A DNA stretch of 64,000 nt, from positions 1 through 64,000 of the IMG/VR virus record IMGVR_UViG_3300025093_000019; one strand, written 5' to 3'. Below are positions 28,278 to 37,512 of this stretch, piece by piece (position 1 is the first letter of the stretch; the number at the start of each line of letters is the position of its first letter). A model generated the notes under the pieces. That model made no database searches. It was not told the DNA's origin and worked only from the letters and a program-made list of their open reading frames with translations. This stretch comes from a virus. Made by a program: the position numbers and the translations under genes.

Positions 28278-30191
28278 TTATGGCATTGTTGCTTGTTGAT
28301 CTATTCCTTCATCGCTACCCAACATGTCCTTAACCGTTCTCATTTGTCTAGCGTAATCTCCTGTTGATGTAACTATGTTTATATCAGCACCTTTAGCTCT
28401 ACTAGCATTTGGATTTGCTAAATCAGCATAATGCATTGAATTTGTCATATTAGAACCTAGATTGATTTCTAGCCACTCACGCTTCCATTCTTGACCTTCT
28501 TTTGGAAGAGTTATACCATAAGATCCTTCAAGCTCATCTTGTAATCTCCAGTTAATTAAATGAGCTGCAAAATCTTCACCATGAGATGTTTGCCCACTAA
28601 CTATAGGTCTTATTTCTCCAACACCTTCAGTACCATCAAAAGCCATGAGCTTTCCACCCTCTACTAGATCATCGTCTTCATTGATTAAGACTTTCCAGTT
28701 TGCCACCCACTCTTGTTTTTTCACACGATTACCAAGATCATTTGTAGTCCATTCATCGCCATTCATCAAGGTAAGGTTATTAACACCGACAACTCTCATT
28801 CGCTTTAACTCGTCTGCTGTATATTCTGTCCACAATCCATCTAAATTTAACTGACCATTTTGTGCTAAATCGTACATTGTTGTAGTTCCATCCTCCTTAA
28901 CAAAAGCGTCTTGAAATTGCTGTAAATACGGTCCAAAGTTTTGCCAATTATACTGATCAGTTTTATAAGCATCTTTAAGTACTATCTCTTTTCCATTTAC
29001 ATATTCACCACTCTCAGTATAGTTATTTACACCAACTTGATCTGTCTCTGGTCCTGCCCCTTCCGAAATATTAGCATACATAAATTGACTTTGATCTTGA
29101 AGAACTTGACCAGTTTTAGGATCATAATTTTGATAAGCCCACTCATCTCTCTTTTTTGATTCTGTCTTCTTTTGTTTTAGTTTTTCTGCATAGTCACCAA
29201 CTCTAGAAGCAAAATAAAACTCTTCAGCAACTTGAATTTTATCAGGATCATTTAGTTCATCAAATGTAAACTTTCTATTTTCTAAAACTAGTTGTCCATT
29301 TTCATCTCTATAATAACTACCATCATCATTTAGTTTAGGCATTGAAAATGAACGATTTCTATGATACGCATCAAACATTTCTTGACGCAGAAAGTATTCA
29401 TGATTTTCATCTAGTCCATATTTTCTTATATAGTCAACAGCCGCTTTAACTTGTTCATAGTTGTTTGCTGTAAGTCCTCCTGATTGATGAAGCTCACCTA
29501 ATCCAAAGCCAAAACTTGATGTATTGTCTTGGGTTACCTTTGTTATATTGTCCCAAGCACTACTATTAATACCACGATCGCTAAAGTAAGCATTCATCAT
29601 GGCGTTAAACTTATCCATATCCCCAGTTCCTTCATCATAATCAATAGGCATTAAACCTACTGTTCCATCATCATGATATCCTAGATTAGGGTTATTTACT
29701 CTTTGCTCTAAGTATTCCTTTTTTGTAGTACCAGTAATTTTTCCTTTATCGTCCTGATTCCACTGCTTCATCATATAGTTACCACCACCAACATCCCTCA
29801 GTTCATACTGGCCTTGTTGCTGCCCGGAACCATAAGTTCTTAAAGCAATATCTCTAGCTTTTGTTAACTCTAAATTTCTAGTTAAGGCTTGTTTATTGTA
29901 AGCATAATAGTTTTGAGTTCCTGCCAATTGCCTATATTTAGGATCTGCTTGAACCCAATCCATTTCACCTCCATACTGACTATAAAGAGACTTTAGTCCT
30001 GTTTGATAGTTTAGTTGATTTTGATACATCCATTGACCATCTCCCGGAAGACCTTCAACTTCCAGGTCGGGCATACCAGGCATAGCGTCTTGTGGCTTTT
30101 TATATCTTGTAAAACCTAAAGGCTGTCTAGCCCTAGCTCTTTGATAAGCCATTGTCCCAGGTGCATCACCCATGTAATTTACTAACGCCAT
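28278..30191 (-). CDS. Large virion protein, possibly ejected with DNA
   Basis: This 637-residue soluble protein is rich in Tyr, Asn, Gln and Asp (LYSQYGGEMDW, QNYYAYNKQALTR), with no recognisable enzyme motif and no strong membrane span. It sits directly before the giant gene (9 bases) and after two other Gly/Gln-rich large proteins. In crAss-like and other podophages this position holds proteins stored in the virion and injected at infection. The role is inferred from context only. A structural tail component is the main alternative. Confidence 0.6.
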   Translation of the reverse strand: MALVNYMGDAPGTMAYQRARARQPLGFTRYKKPQDAMPGMPDLEVEGLPGDGQWMYQNQLNYQTGLKSLYSQYGGEMDWVQADPKYRQLAGTQNYYAYNKQALTRNLELTKARDIALRTYGSGQQQGQYELRDVGGGNYMMKQWNQDDKGKITGTTKKEYLEQRVNNPNLGYHDDGTVGLMPIDYDEGTGDMDKFNAMMNAYFSDRGINSSAWDNITKVTQDNTSSFGFGLGELHQSGGLTANNYEQVKAAVDYIRKYGLDENHEYFLRQEMFDAYHRNRSFSMPKLNDDGSYYRDENGQLVLENRKFTFDELNDPDKIQVAEEFYFASRVGDYAEKLKQKKTESKKRDEWAYQNYDPKTGQVLQDQSQFMYANISEGAGPETDQVGVNNYTESGEYVNGKEIVLKDAYKTDQYNWQNFGPYLQQFQDAFVKEDGTTTMYDLAQNGQLNLDGLWTEYTADELKRMRVVGVNNLTLMNGDEWTTNDLGNRVKKQEWVANWKVLINEDDDLVEGGKLMAFDGTEGVGEIRPIVSGQTSHGEDFAAHLINWRLQDELEGSYGITLPKEGQEWKREWLEINLGSNMTNSMHYADLANPNASRAKGADINIVTSTGDYARQMRTVKDMLGSDEGIDQQATMP

Positions 30192-30209
30192 AACCTCAAA
30201 GTTAAAAAA

Positions 30210-32066
30210 TTAAGATGAATATAATTCGCCTAGCTGTCTTCTTTCGTCTTCAGTCATTTTCATGTAGTCTGAAAAAGATAAATACCCACTTTTTGGATTG
30301 TTAGGATCTTTTCCTGCCATCATTTTAGCTTTGTCTAAAGATTTATAATCCATGTATGCAATATCCATATCCATAGAAGACTTTTCATTAATCAATCCTT
30401 GATCTCTGTATAGTCCAGCTTCTTCTGCGTCAAATATCTCACGAACATTTCCTGCAATCTTCTCACCTTTGTCTGCTGCAAACGCAGATCTAGCAGCTTC
30501 ATTTTGCATATCTCTTTGCATCTTCTGACCAAGCCAAGTAGAATTGTATTGATCTTCTCTTACTCTGTCTTGATTTAATTGCTGGTTTTGCATTGTCCAT
30601 AAAGAAGACGCTATCTTGTTTTGAGAGTCCATCTGATTTGCACTAATGCCTGTAGTACCAACTGGAGATCCCCCCATTTGCTTATTGATATAGTGAGCCA
30701 ATCTAGCTTGCTTACTTACGTCTGCTTCAGCATCTTGTTTCATTGTCTCATAGTCCATCCTTGTAGATGAAGGACGAACTCGAATTGGATCAGGAAGATC
30801 TTTGTATTGACGACTAAGATTCCAAAGCCCCATCCCTGCATTTGCCAATTGCTCTCTTTGAGTCAAAGCTTCACTTCTCTCCATTAACCCAGCCAAAGCT
30901 TTTTCTTCTGGACTTTGTTCTTCAAATTTAGATGTATCTCTAGGATCTGTTGGATCTTTAAATTCGGCATCTAATTCCGGATCGTATAGTTCATGACCCT
31001 CTGGAAACTTTCCACCTGGATAATTATTACGATTAGTGAATGCATCGTCAGAAAGGCGTAATGGCTGTCCTGTTTTTTCCTCCCATGTTGGAAGAGATGC
31101 AGGCATCTGCATGTGATATGGATCCAAATCTTTACCAACGATATAGTTGATTGGATTATCAGGATCTCTCAAATCGAAACCACGCTTACCAGCTCGTATC
31201 TGTTCCTTTTGACGCTCAATCTCTTCAGGAGATAATCCAGACCATCCGCCTCCAATAGTAGACCAATCAAGATCATCGATATTGTCAGCGTTGTAAACTC
31301 CTGGAATCATGTTTCCTGCAATACTTGGATCTCCAGTTCCCATGGTAGGAGTATTGGCATTTACTCCAGCTGCACCCACTCCTTCTCCTTCAGCTACTTC
31401 TTCTGATGTTGGTGATATTGGTGATGTTGGTGATGTTGAAGTATTTTGATATTGAGCCATTATTGATGGATCCATTTCTAAAAACTGGTATTGACTATTT
31501 CCTTGTAGATATTTAGGCCATTCTCTTCCAGCTAATTTATGAGCACCTTCAACTGCACCATCAGTAAGATCGTTGTCTCCATACATATTTTGTATTAATG
31601 CAGCTACAAACTCTAATGGAACGTCTGTTCCACCACCATTTTGATACGAAGGATACTGATTATTGTTATTCATCATCAGCCCATATAATTTACTATCTAC
31701 CATATCCTTTACTTGTTTAGTGGTTCCACCTTTTACTCTTTTGTTGTATGGAGAATTTGGAGAAAGAGCTTCTGGATCTATTCCCAATTCATTTTGCATT
31801 CTATCAACTTGTTCTTGATTCAGGAAATACTCTTTAGATGAAATATTAATATCCATTCCGGATCCTCCGCCTTGGTTCATGCTAACTTTTTGATTTGGAT
31901 CATAACCTAATGCAGCAACAATCTTTTTAACTGATTCAACATTCTCGTGAGGCACAACATGCCCCGGACCAGCATTCATTTGTTTATCGTCTGCTTTAGG
32001 ATTTCCATTCCCCGGAACAATTCCGTAAGAACCACGTTTAGTCATATTTCCAAATAGAGATCCCAT
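30210..32066 (-). CDS. Large Gly/Asn-rich virion protein
   Basis: This 618-residue protein starts at ATG 32066, whose A is shared with the TAA stop of the upstream gene (TAATG), a typical coupled junction; an ATG nine bases earlier is possible. The N-terminal third has Gly-Gly motifs (SMNQGGGSG, YQNGGGT) and 'SSKEYFLNQEQVDRM', a pattern seen in internal virion proteins of marine podophages. A Ser/Pro/Thr repeat (SPTSPISPTSEE) comes from a 9-base tandem repeat at 31405-31440. The C-terminal half is helical and charged. Probably virion-associated; function inferred from neighbours. Confidence 0.6.
   Translation of the reverse strand: MGSLFGNMTKRGSYGIVPGNGNPKADDKQMNAGPGHVVPHENVESVKKIVAALGYDPNQKVSMNQGGGSGMDINISSKEYFLNQEQVDRMQNELGIDPEALSPNSPYNKRVKGGTTKQVKDMVDSKLYGLMMNNNNQYPSYQNGGGTDVPLEFVAALIQNMYGDNDLTDGAVEGAHKLAGREWPKYLQGNSQYQFLEMDPSIMAQYQNTSTSPTSPISPTSEEVAEGEGVGAAGVNANTPTMGTGDPSIAGNMIPGVYNADNIDDLDWSTIGGGWSGLSPEEIERQKEQIRAGKRGFDLRDPDNPINYIVGKDLDPYHMQMPASLPTWEEKTGQPLRLSDDAFTNRNNYPGGKFPEGHELYDPELDAEFKDPTDPRDTSKFEEQSPEEKALAGLMERSEALTQREQLANAGMGLWNLSRQYKDLPDPIRVRPSSTRMDYETMKQDAEADVSKQARLAHYINKQMGGSPVGTTGISANQMDSQNKIASSLWTMQNQQLNQDRVREDQYNSTWLGQKMQRDMQNEAARSAFAADKGEKIAGNVREIFDAEEAGLYRDQGLINEKSSMDMDIAYMDYKSLDKAKMMAGKDPNNPKSGYLSFSDYMKMTEDERRQLGELYSS
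31405..31440. repeat. Four copies of a 9-bp tandem repeat inside a virion gene
   Basis: GATGTTGGT is repeated four times with small changes. On the coding strand it gives Ser-Pro-Thr-type triplets in a predicted flexible linker. Slippage at such repeats could change linker length. Confidence 0.7.
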
Positions 32067-33565
32067 TAGCACCAACCTTTTTTAGTCATTCCACCTTTCT
32101 TATACGGCATCTTTCCACCAGACATCATTCCAAGCATATTCTGTTCTTCAAAATTAGGGCTAGAGTTTAGAGAAGGTCTAAACATATTCCCATCAGGCAA
32201 CGGAACTGTAACAGTTGGAATATTACTTCCCGGAGTCTTTTCTTTTGTAAGTCCACCATCTTCAAAAGAAGGAACATTGGCCTCTGCCATAAAATCTTTT
32301 GTTTTTACTCTTTTGAATTGGCCATAGTCAACGCCTTGAGAATCAACATAACCTTGTCTGATTCTTTGATTAACCATTCTTTTAATCTCTCTTGCACCTT
32401 TTCTGTCTCTAGACATTGCCGGCTGGTAGTTTCCTTCAGGACGAGTATCTTTACTATCCCAATATTCACCCCATTCAACTCTTTCAGATCTTGGAACTCT
32501 ATCAGCTGGAGTCATTCCCCCTGCTCGATAGTTCATCATATTAGTTAAGTTATTGTTTTGTTTCATTTTTCCTGGAATTGCTGCACCATCTTTTGCTGAA
32601 TATACACTTCCTTGGTTTGCGTAAACAGAACCTCTTTGTTGTTGTTGATCATGTAAACCTTCAGCTATTTGCTCTTGTCTTACCATTTCTCTTCTTGCAG
32701 AGCGTTTACCTATAAAATGATCTGCAAGCATAAGTCCTGCACCTATAACATCTCCTGATTTAACTTTATCAAAAGCACCTTTAGCTGCATCACCTGTACT
32801 ATTTGCATCTTGTTCTGCTTGCATTTGCTCCAACTGCTGAGTTTCAGTGTTTACAACTTGCTCCATTTGACTCTCTTGACCAGGCATAGGCTCTCCTAAG
32901 TTTTGAGATTGTGCTCCCATTGCAGCAGGAGATCCTAAAACTTTAGGCCCTTGATTTGCACCCAACTCAGGAACAACATTACCTGTTGCTTCAGGAGCTT
33001 GGCCAAAGTTTTCTGGTAATTGTATTTCTGATTGCTCTGCACCCTGAACTGCATTTTGTATGCCTTGAGTGTCAGCATAATTCATTGTCTGTCCAGCATT
33101 TTGAAGTCCTTGACCTGTAAGTTTTCCTAGATAATCAAAAAACTCCGGACTTATTCCGCCCATCTGATAAGAAGGTTTTTTAATCTTTCCTCCTCTAGCA
33201 ACATTCATTGTTTCGGTTGCTGTTTGATTTCCTAAGTACTGATTAGCCGGTGTAGATCTCTGTGCTGTATGGCCTTGGTTTTTGTTTTTTTGCATCATTC
33301 CCATGACACTTTTACCAATTTGAGGAATCATTTTTGACATACCTCCTCCACCACCAGAGCCACCTCCGCCCATCATTCCACCCATCTTGGACATAAGGCC
33401 TCCGCCTCCGCCTCCACCCATGAGTCCACTTAACATTCCACCACCACCGGCTGCTCCACCGGCTGCTCCTGCGGCTCCTGCTCCTGCGGCTCCACCGGCA
33501 GCCCCTGCTGCGGCTCCGCCTGCTAATACTTTTCCTGCTATTGCTGCTATTGCTGGCCAAGGCAT
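32066..33565 (-). CDS. Gly/Ala-rich virion protein with membrane-active-looking N-terminus
   Basis: In this 499-residue protein, residues about 5-85 are extreme low complexity: Ala-Gly runs (AGGAAAGAAGGAAG), then poly-Gly with Met (LMGGGGGGGLMSKMGGMMGG). Such Gly/Ala/Met segments occur in phage proteins that cross or perturb membranes. The rest is Gln-rich and contains several aromatic-x-Gly-Gly motifs (SYQMGG, NYRAGG, SFEDGG, YKKGG). It ends in GWC and is coupled to the next gene by TAATG. It belongs to the putative ejected-protein group between the stabilization protein and the giant gene. No enzymatic motif seen. Confidence 0.65.
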   Translation of the reverse strand: MPWPAIAAIAGKVLAGGAAAGAAGGAAGAGAAGAAGGAAGGGGMLSGLMGGGGGGGLMSKMGGMMGGGGSGGGGGMSKMIPQIGKSVMGMMQKNKNQGHTAQRSTPANQYLGNQTATETMNVARGGKIKKPSYQMGGISPEFFDYLGKLTGQGLQNAGQTMNYADTQGIQNAVQGAEQSEIQLPENFGQAPEATGNVVPELGANQGPKVLGSPAAMGAQSQNLGEPMPGQESQMEQVVNTETQQLEQMQAEQDANSTGDAAKGAFDKVKSGDVIGAGLMLADHFIGKRSARREMVRQEQIAEGLHDQQQQRGSVYANQGSVYSAKDGAAIPGKMKQNNNLTNMMNYRAGGMTPADRVPRSERVEWGEYWDSKDTRPEGNYQPAMSRDRKGAREIKRMVNQRIRQGYVDSQGVDYGQFKRVKTKDFMAEANVPSFEDGGLTKEKTPGSNIPTVTVPLPDGNMFRPSLNSSPNFEEQNMLGMMSGGKMPYKKGGMTKKGWC

Positions 33566-33577
33566 AATTTCTAATTT

Positions 33578-36500
33578 TTAGTTGTGCGACTGTCTAAAAT
33601 GAGTCAACACTGATTTGATAAAGATACGACTTTTTGTTTTCCATTCTATTCGAATTTTGATCCACCTACCACGGAATCTACTGTCAACGTCGTATATATT
33701 ATTTGTAGGATTTTGTAAGTCTTGAGTTCTTATTATTGGAAGCTTCCATAAATTTTCAGTATATGCAGGATCTCTCCAATAACTAGCTTCTGTTCCTTCT
33801 ATCCAAGGAAAGTGTTCTGATATCTGATGTTGTGTTTCGTAAACAACACGATAAATGTTATCTGAGCTTGTACTTAGTTCTAGATTGTCAAACACCTTTG
33901 TAATATCTGCTGCTTCATTAACTACGAATTCCACAAAACATAAATCCGGATCATCATTGTCAAAGAATGTAGTTGCATTTTCGTTTCCTGCAATTTCATA
34001 GATGTCTTTCAAATAACCAACTGATGTTATAATTGGATCCGGATTCATACTAGGAAATGACAATTTACCAAACGCAAAGAAGTCTTCATTGATTGTAAAC
34101 CTCATTGCTGAATCAGCTGTTCTTTCACCATGGAAAGCTCCTTGAAGTTCATTAAATACTATTGTTCTTCCAACATCTTTTATAGAGCAATCATCTAGTC
34201 TTTCAGGGCTTCCATATATCCAAGTGAAATATATGTCTTGATGTTTTCTATCGTACACACTAGTAATACCAGTTCTACAAACTGGGTTATCTAAAAAGAA
34301 TTCAACACGATCACTTTCGTCATTATTAAACTCACAAAGCTCGTGGAGTGTCGATCGATAACCTTGCATGTCGGACAATACCTCCATTTGCATATTACCT
34401 TTCATTCTCCAAATCTTTCTCTTATTAAAGTCAACACCATATATTGCAATCTCTGTTGAAACAATTGACCACTGATGCTGAGATCCAACATAGTCTGTTA
34501 AGTTCTGATGTTTAGAATCCAGTATATCCCCAGTACCAAGTAATAACTCACCTGTAGATGATCCTTGATTAAGTACAGCTTTTTCGTTTACAAAATGCCT
34601 GTTAACCCCTTCTTCTTGAATAGAAAACAATGCATTATTTAAAACCTGTAGAGATTTTATTTCACCCATTCTATAATCATACTCTTTCAGTGCAGATAAA
34701 TCGATAACACGATATGCATCTAAGAATGATCCTGGTCTATGCTTATTGCTAAACATAATACCAACAGGTTTGTTTTCCGGGAAGAAAGGTACCTCTAAAT
34801 CTATACCATTATAAAACTTGCTTGACAGAACTTTATTATAACCCGGATTAAGCAACTCAGACTCTCTTTCAATGTCTTTTACAGCTTGCTCGTAAACATC
34901 TGCATATGAACCTGGATAAAACTTATTGATGAAATCATCCAATCTCATCTCAGTATTTATTTTGTTTTCAGATATAAAAGAGTAGCAAACACCAAAAGAA
35001 TATAGTCTTTCTCCAATTAAGCCATCAAACAATCCAATGTCTATACCACCAGCAGCTATATTTCCTCCGTCGTCTTTTACTCCTGGTCCATACTTAGGAT
35101 TGTACATTTGCTTGTGCCATGTTCTTTGCAAAAAGCAATCTCCTTTGTAGAATATTTGATCATTAATCAGTCCATTATTAGCTTGAACGTCAGCTATACG
35201 ATAATACTTTGATATCTTAAAGTAAGTTGTTGCTTTTACATCATACAAGTCTGTTATATCAAAACTAGCAGGATCTACACTTGTGTTATACAAGTTAATC
35301 ATTCTATAGTCGTATTGAATGTCTGCATCTATGCCTATATAGCTCATATATGCCGATTCAAGATTAATCAACTCAATAAACTTGGTATCAGCTAAATTTT
35401 CTGCTAAAAAGTAATACATTGAATCGAAATCATTTCTTGATCCTTGATTAAAATAAGATGTATAGCTATTGTTGTTGGCTTGTTCCCATGGTGCTATATT
35501 ATGAACATCATGAAGATATTTTATCCCAGTACTAAAATTATATGTTTGATCTTGATAAAAATAATCCTCTTTACTGGGATCTATATCAGTAAATCTTTGA
35601 AAATCAATTGTTCCAAATGGATAAACTAGTGCTTTTGGTATCCCAAGTGTTTTTACAAAGAAATGATCAGATGAATGAAAGCCCCATTTGCCTTCTACCT
35701 GTTGAGTGTGTCTTTTAATGTGGTTGACAAAAGTGAACACCTGAGTAAACAGGTCACTAAAGTCATACTTTGTTTGATAAGGAAAAGAAGCTATTCTATT
35801 AGGTTGATTTAATATTCCTTTTTCTTCTTCAAACATTGGAACTACATCCTCATTTCTTTTTTCTATTTGTGGATATTCACCAATCAAAAAGTAAAGACCT
35901 CTTGATGAGGCACCATCAGCTGCATTATAGCATGGTAATGTAAATCCTTGATAAAGAAGTGTTTCTTGACGCTCTGCTCTTACAATATAGAATCCGGTTA
36001 CATTATCTAAAATGTATTGTGGTATAGATGCAAAAGCATTTGTAACGTCAAACTGAACACCCATTACATTAATTAAGTTTCCAGAAACTGTTGGAGACAC
36101 GTTGATGTTCGGAAATCTATAAACACCACTTGTGTTTGGCGTACCACCTAGATTCCAATCATCACGACCAGCAATTGGGAATGCCTGTGTCTCTCTTCCG
36201 TTCTTTAAAACATAGACAATGCCATAAGCATACGCTTCACCTCTAAAATATCCAGTTCTATTATAGACATTTATTTCGTTGTTATAGATTCCTACATCTC
36301 CATTTCCATTTCTATGCTGTAACTGCAAAGTAGCATTGTGACTTGGAACAATCAGTTGAGCAAAATTAAATAGATCTGTTATTGCTTCGTCACCATAGTC
36401 TGTAGTATCAAAAAGATTTCCTGCAAAGTATCTGTTCTCTAATTGAGTGTGCGTTAAAGCACCATCATACTGAGGTTTGGTTTTTATTATTTCATCTAAT

Positions 36501-37501
36501 CCAGTTTCAAAAGTTCCTTCGTATCCTGTAATCTCTATATCAAGAGTAGATAAATTTGGATCTATTGAATAAAGCTTATCTATGATTCCATATTCAACTG
36601 TGTCACTAAAGTAGTACATGTAGCCTATCTCTAGATAAGAATATGTTGTATCAATATTTGAATACCTAAGCTTTATACTTTTGTTGGTTTCTTTGCCGCC
36701 TTCATCACCATGATGTCTAATACCTTCAGACAAATAAGTTCCTTGAGTTATTTGTATTGCATTTGTCTCAGTGAAAAAAGAAGTCTTGTCAAAGTTTTCT
36801 GTTGAGTATCTAGCAAAAAATATCCAGTTTCCTGCACGAGTTTTTCCAGCCTGTCCAAGGCCTTGAAAAGAAACATCAGCATGTATATCAGATTCATGCA
36901 AAAGGTTTACTGCATTTGGAAATGAGTTGTCCCAATACCTTCTTTTGAATGATGTACAATTTCCATCTTGATCAAAACCAGTATTGTAAACTCTAACCGG
37001 CAATCCTTTCTGAGCCATATATAAGCTTACAGATCCATCGTAATCCTCTCTTGCAAATATCTCAACTTGATTTTCACAATCAAAACCTAGCAAATCTGTT
37101 CTAAAGTATTGAGATAGTGAGTTCTCATCTCTAGGTGTATTTGGTCCTGTAAAATTAAAGAGTGGGGAATATTGTTTTGCAGTTCCCCATCCCGAGAAAG
37201 AACAATCTTGATTTACCAATGCTAATGGTGCAGGATAGCATCCTATTTCACTTTGACCAGTACTAGGGTTTGTTGATGCTATATAGGCAACACCGTTATA
37301 CTCACAAACTCCAACAGGAACAAAACCATCTTCTAAACTAAATTTTGCTTCGGATCCACCGACATTAGTAAGAACGGCAGTTTTTCCATCAACCTCAATA
37401 TAACGCATGTTTTGGATTCTCCTAGAAGTATCCTTTGGTATGATCAATAAATCAAGATCTCTATTATCTCCTTTATGAAACTCGTTTATACTAGTTGGCA
37501 T
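33578..37501 (-). CDS. Tail stabilization-like protein (P22 gp10/crAss Tstab type)
   Basis: This 1,307-residue protein is mainly beta-strand with many aromatic residues. The start resembles stabilization proteins of crAss-like phages: a short leader, 'IPKDTSRRIQNMRYIEVDGK', then 'LTNVGGSE' and 'GVCEYNGVAYIASTN', where a list of genome-segment-like 'n.r' motifs is followed by a propeller-type fold. These proteins plug and brace the portal-tail channel. It follows ring/tail tube-like genes, the expected position. The sequence shows no metal-binding or catalytic motif. The assignment rests on N-terminal resemblance, size and order. Confidence 0.6.
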   Translation of the reverse strand: MPTSINEFHKGDNRDLDLLIIPKDTSRRIQNMRYIEVDGKTAVLTNVGGSEAKFSLEDGFVPVGVCEYNGVAYIASTNPSTGQSEIGCYPAPLALVNQDCSFSGWGTAKQYSPLFNFTGPNTPRDENSLSQYFRTDLLGFDCENQVEIFAREDYDGSVSLYMAQKGLPVRVYNTGFDQDGNCTSFKRRYWDNSFPNAVNLLHESDIHADVSFQGLGQAGKTRAGNWIFFARYSTENFDKTSFFTETNAIQITQGTYLSEGIRHHGDEGGKETNKSIKLRYSNIDTTYSYLEIGYMYYFSDTVEYGIIDKLYSIDPNLSTLDIEITGYEGTFETGLDEIIKTKPQYDGALTHTQLENRYFAGNLFDTTDYGDEAITDLFNFAQLIVPSHNATLQLQHRNGNGDVGIYNNEINVYNRTGYFRGEAYAYGIVYVLKNGRETQAFPIAGRDDWNLGGTPNTSGVYRFPNINVSPTVSGNLINVMGVQFDVTNAFASIPQYILDNVTGFYIVRAERQETLLYQGFTLPCYNAADGASSRGLYFLIGEYPQIEKRNEDVVPMFEEEKGILNQPNRIASFPYQTKYDFSDLFTQVFTFVNHIKRHTQQVEGKWGFHSSDHFFVKTLGIPKALVYPFGTIDFQRFTDIDPSKEDYFYQDQTYNFSTGIKYLHDVHNIAPWEQANNNSYTSYFNQGSRNDFDSMYYFLAENLADTKFIELINLESAYMSYIGIDADIQYDYRMINLYNTSVDPASFDITDLYDVKATTYFKISKYYRIADVQANNGLINDQIFYKGDCFLQRTWHKQMYNPKYGPGVKDDGGNIAAGGIDIGLFDGLIGERLYSFGVCYSFISENKINTEMRLDDFINKFYPGSYADVYEQAVKDIERESELLNPGYNKVLSSKFYNGIDLEVPFFPENKPVGIMFSNKHRPGSFLDAYRVIDLSALKEYDYRMGEIKSLQVLNNALFSIQEEGVNRHFVNEKAVLNQGSSTGELLLGTGDILDSKHQNLTDYVGSQHQWSIVSTEIAIYGVDFNKRKIWRMKGNMQMEVLSDMQGYRSTLHELCEFNNDESDRVEFFLDNPVCRTGITSVYDRKHQDIYFTWIYGSPERLDDCSIKDVGRTIVFNELQGAFHGERTADSAMRFTINEDFFAFGKLSFPSMNPDPIITSVGYLKDIYEIAGNENATTFFDNDDPDLCFVEFVVNEAADITKVFDNLELSTSSDNIYRVVYETQHQISEHFPWIEGTEASYWRDPAYTENLWKLPIIRTQDLQNPTNNIYDVDSRFRGRWIKIRIEWKTKSRIFIKSVLTHFRQSHN

Positions 37502-37512
37502 TTTTTAATAGT

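Noticed and set aside
33312-33581. Arg/Ser-rich and Pro/Ala-rich frames at the start of the Gly/Ala-rich virion gene
   Set aside because: Both come from the same GC-rich low-complexity repeat read in other frames. Only the 499-residue frame fits the operon.
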